From Maribacter sp. BPC-D8 (GTDB lineage Bacteria > Bacteroidota > Bacteroidia > Flavobacteriales > Flavobacteriaceae): a DNA stretch of 64,000 bases. Positions 62,797 through 64,000 of the stretch are shown piece by piece (within the stretch, counting starts at the first letter, position 1; each line of letters opens with the position of its first letter). Below the pieces are notes generated by a model that ran no database searches, was not told where the DNA came from, and saw nothing but the letters and a program-made list of their open reading frames with translations. Where the stretch lies: assembly GCF_035207705.1 (NCBI RefSeq), contig NZ_CP128187.1:3410001-3474000 (forward strand), written 5' to 3'. The translations under genes and the position numbers were made by a program.

Positions 62797-64000
62797 ATGG
62801 GTAAAATTTTAAGGATTAAAAAACTTACTACGCTATCAGAACTTATTATCGCTGTTATACTATTAGGCGGTATTTTAGGTGCAGTATACTACTTTGCTCC
62901 TGGCTTAAGAGTTGGTGAAGCCAAAGTACTAGAAGGCATTAATGTTGATAAAAAAGAAGTTAACAATGTTATTACTTCTGCTAAGATGGAATTACCATCT
63001 AAAAGTGAATCTAGTGCTGTAGAAGATCAACCTTTAGTGCGAATTGCAGCATATGCATGGAACGCACAATCGGGTATCATCGTAGCTAACGGAGGACCAA
63101 AAACAACAAAAGGTTCTTTAATGGAACAAAACGGAGTTAACCTTGAAATAATTCGTCAAGATTGGCTTTCTGAGCTTCGTAACATGCAAATGAAATTTGT
63201 TGAAGAATACGACCGAGGTGAAGAATTTCCTGATGCTGACAAAAGTGCATTTGCTATCATAATGATGGGTGATGGTGCTCCTTTCTATATCAGTACAATG
63301 CAACAAGCATTAGATGATAAGTTTGGAAAAGACAAGTATCATGTACAAGTAGTAGGTGCTGTAGGTATTAGCTATGGTGAAGATAAATTAATTGGCCCAC
63401 CAAGCTGGAAGGTTGATCCTAAAAGCATGAAAGGTGCTTTAATATCTACTGTTTTAGGTGATGGTGACTGGGTTACTGCATTGAACTATGCTTTTGCAAA
63501 CGGACTTAAAGTGAATCCTGATTCTAATACGTATGATCCAGAAGCGGTAAACTTTTATCCTTCTCAAGATGATGATTATATCAAGTCTGCAGAAGAGTTG
63601 ATTAAATCTCAAAAATCTGGTTGGACCGTTCCTTTGAAAGAAGTTAAAAACGGAAAACTTACTGGTAAGACTATCAACAAAAAAATCGATGGTTGTGCTA
63701 CTTGGACACCTGGTGATAAAATGGTTTTTGATGCCTTGAGCGGATTTACTGATATCGCGTCAACTAAAGAATTCAACAACCAAATGGCTACTACTGTTAT
63801 TGCAGTTAAAGAATGGTCAGTTGCGCATCCGAAAATTGTAAGTAATATTTTGAAATCTGCACTTACTGCTTCTAATCAAATGAAGCAATATGACGAGTGG
63901 CAAGTAAGAGCTTCAGAAGCTGTTGCTGAAACTTATGACTTAGAAACACCAAAATACTGGTACGATATGTTTAAAGGTCAAAAAGGCAGCAAGAATGGTA
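62797..64000 (+). CDS. Membrane-anchored periplasmic-binding-protein-like protein (3' truncated)
   Basis: ATG at 62797 opens a frame with no stop to the window end (401 codons seen). An N-terminal anchor helix (SELIIAVILLGGILGAVYYF) is followed by a region resembling the SsuA/NitT-type periplasmic substrate-binding fold: RIAAYAWNAQSGIIVANGGP, LGDGDWVTALNYAFANG, VPLKEVKNGKLTGKTINKKI, and AVKEWSVAHPKIVSNILKSAL. No ABC permease or ATPase is adjacent, so this is probably a membrane-bound sensor or part of a complex, not a transporter component. It begins 26 bp after the preceding coiled-coil gene. C-terminal domains are unknown. Confidence 0.72.
   Translation, partial: MGKILRIKKLTTLSELIIAVILLGGILGAVYYFAPGLRVGEAKVLEGINVDKKEVNNVITSAKMELPSKSESSAVEDQPLVRIAAYAWNAQSGIIVANGGPKTTKGSLMEQNGVNLEIIRQDWLSELRNMQMKFVEEYDRGEEFPDADKSAFAIIMMGDGAPFYISTMQQALDDKFGKDKYHVQVVGAVGISYGEDKLIGPPSWKVDPKSMKGALISTVLGDGDWVTALNYAFANGLKVNPDSNTYDPEAVNFYPSQDDDYIKSAEELIKSQKSGWTVPLKEVKNGKLTGKTINKKIDGCATWTPGDKMVFDALSGFTDIASTKEFNNQMATTVIAVKEWSVAHPKIVSNILKSALTASNQMKQYDEWQVRASEAVAETYDLETPKYWYDMFKGQKGSKNG

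Noticed and set aside
63118..63306. A 62-codon minus-strand frame
   Set aside because: Antisense shadow of the binding-protein-like gene that starts at 62797.
1..64000. tRNA, rRNA, CRISPR, prophage or insertion sequence
   Set aside because: I searched by eye for T-loop motifs, rRNA signatures, regular spacer-repeat arrays, transposases, integrases and phage structural genes and saw none. A tRNAscan-SE and ISfinder run would be decisive.

Overview
The window is a contiguous piece of a low-GC chromosome from the Bacteroidota, most likely a marine Flavobacteriaceae (Maribacter/Zobellia-like). That placement is inferred from the gene content (DUF3078, DUF3109, DUF6503-like, Reg_prop sensor kinase, LytTR/TPR-kinase pair, paired sortilin-like propellers), from near-absent Shine-Dalgarno sequences, and from promoter elements of the Bacteroidota type (TAnnTTTG at -7 with TTG near -33). 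No rRNA, tRNA, CRISPR array, insertion sequence or phage gene was seen.

Layout. 1-3.5 kb: end of dxs, a DUF3078 outer-membrane protein, dgt, and a stand-alone carboxypeptidase-like regulatory domain. 3.8-7.4 kb: a phosphate module (OprO/P-type porin plus PiT transporter with a C-terminal PhoU-like region). 7.4-10.2 kb: a DUF6503-like secreted protein facing the operon yicC-gmk-nadD. 10.3-22.9 kb: a large locus for sugar oxidation and isomerisation. It has two DUF1080 (3-keto-disaccharide hydrolase-type) lipoproteins, three TIM-barrel isomerases (two of them exported), two GMC oxidoreductases, one gluconate-2-dehydrogenase-type small subunit, a Gfo/Idh oxidoreductase, an MFS permease, DinB and ASCH proteins. 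It has no SusC/SusD pair. I read it as a periplasmic 3-keto-glycoside pathway: oxidise, cleave or rearrange, import, reduce. 22.9-24.7 kb: small membrane proteins and orphan genes, including two related very short membrane proteins enclosed by terminators. 24.9-27.6 kb: LytTR regulator and TPR histidine kinase.

27.6-46.6 kb: mostly housekeeping and envelope genes. They include DUF3109, MarC, an S41 protease, dCMP deaminase, HupE/UreJ, a TerB-DnaJ protein, bacilliredoxin, an acyltransferase, an HD hydrolase, glycosyltransferase 2, a PA0069-type radical SAM protein, enoyl-CoA hydratase, an NtrY-like kinase, a 1083-residue Reg_prop sensor kinase and HemJ. 46.8-53.2 kb: two very large secreted sortilin/VPS10-type beta-propeller paralogues in tandem, separated by a REP-like inverted repeat. 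53.4-58.7 kb: alpha/beta hydrolase, a small membrane protein, MATE exporter, ferrochelatase and an MscS channel.

58.8-64.0 kb (continuing past the end): a run of same-strand genes that I consider the best candidate for an undescribed system. In order they are a TerB-like/AAA+ ATPase of the CbbX/SpoVK type, a four-helix membrane protein, a soluble coiled-coil protein, a membrane-anchored coiled-coil protein, and a membrane-anchored protein resembling a periplasmic binding protein that is cut by the window edge.

Recurrent regulatory features are strong intrinsic terminators (one overlaps the start codons of the next gene), CAACAA-rich leaders before several genes, and six convergent gene pairs whose stop codons overlap by 4 or 8 bp.
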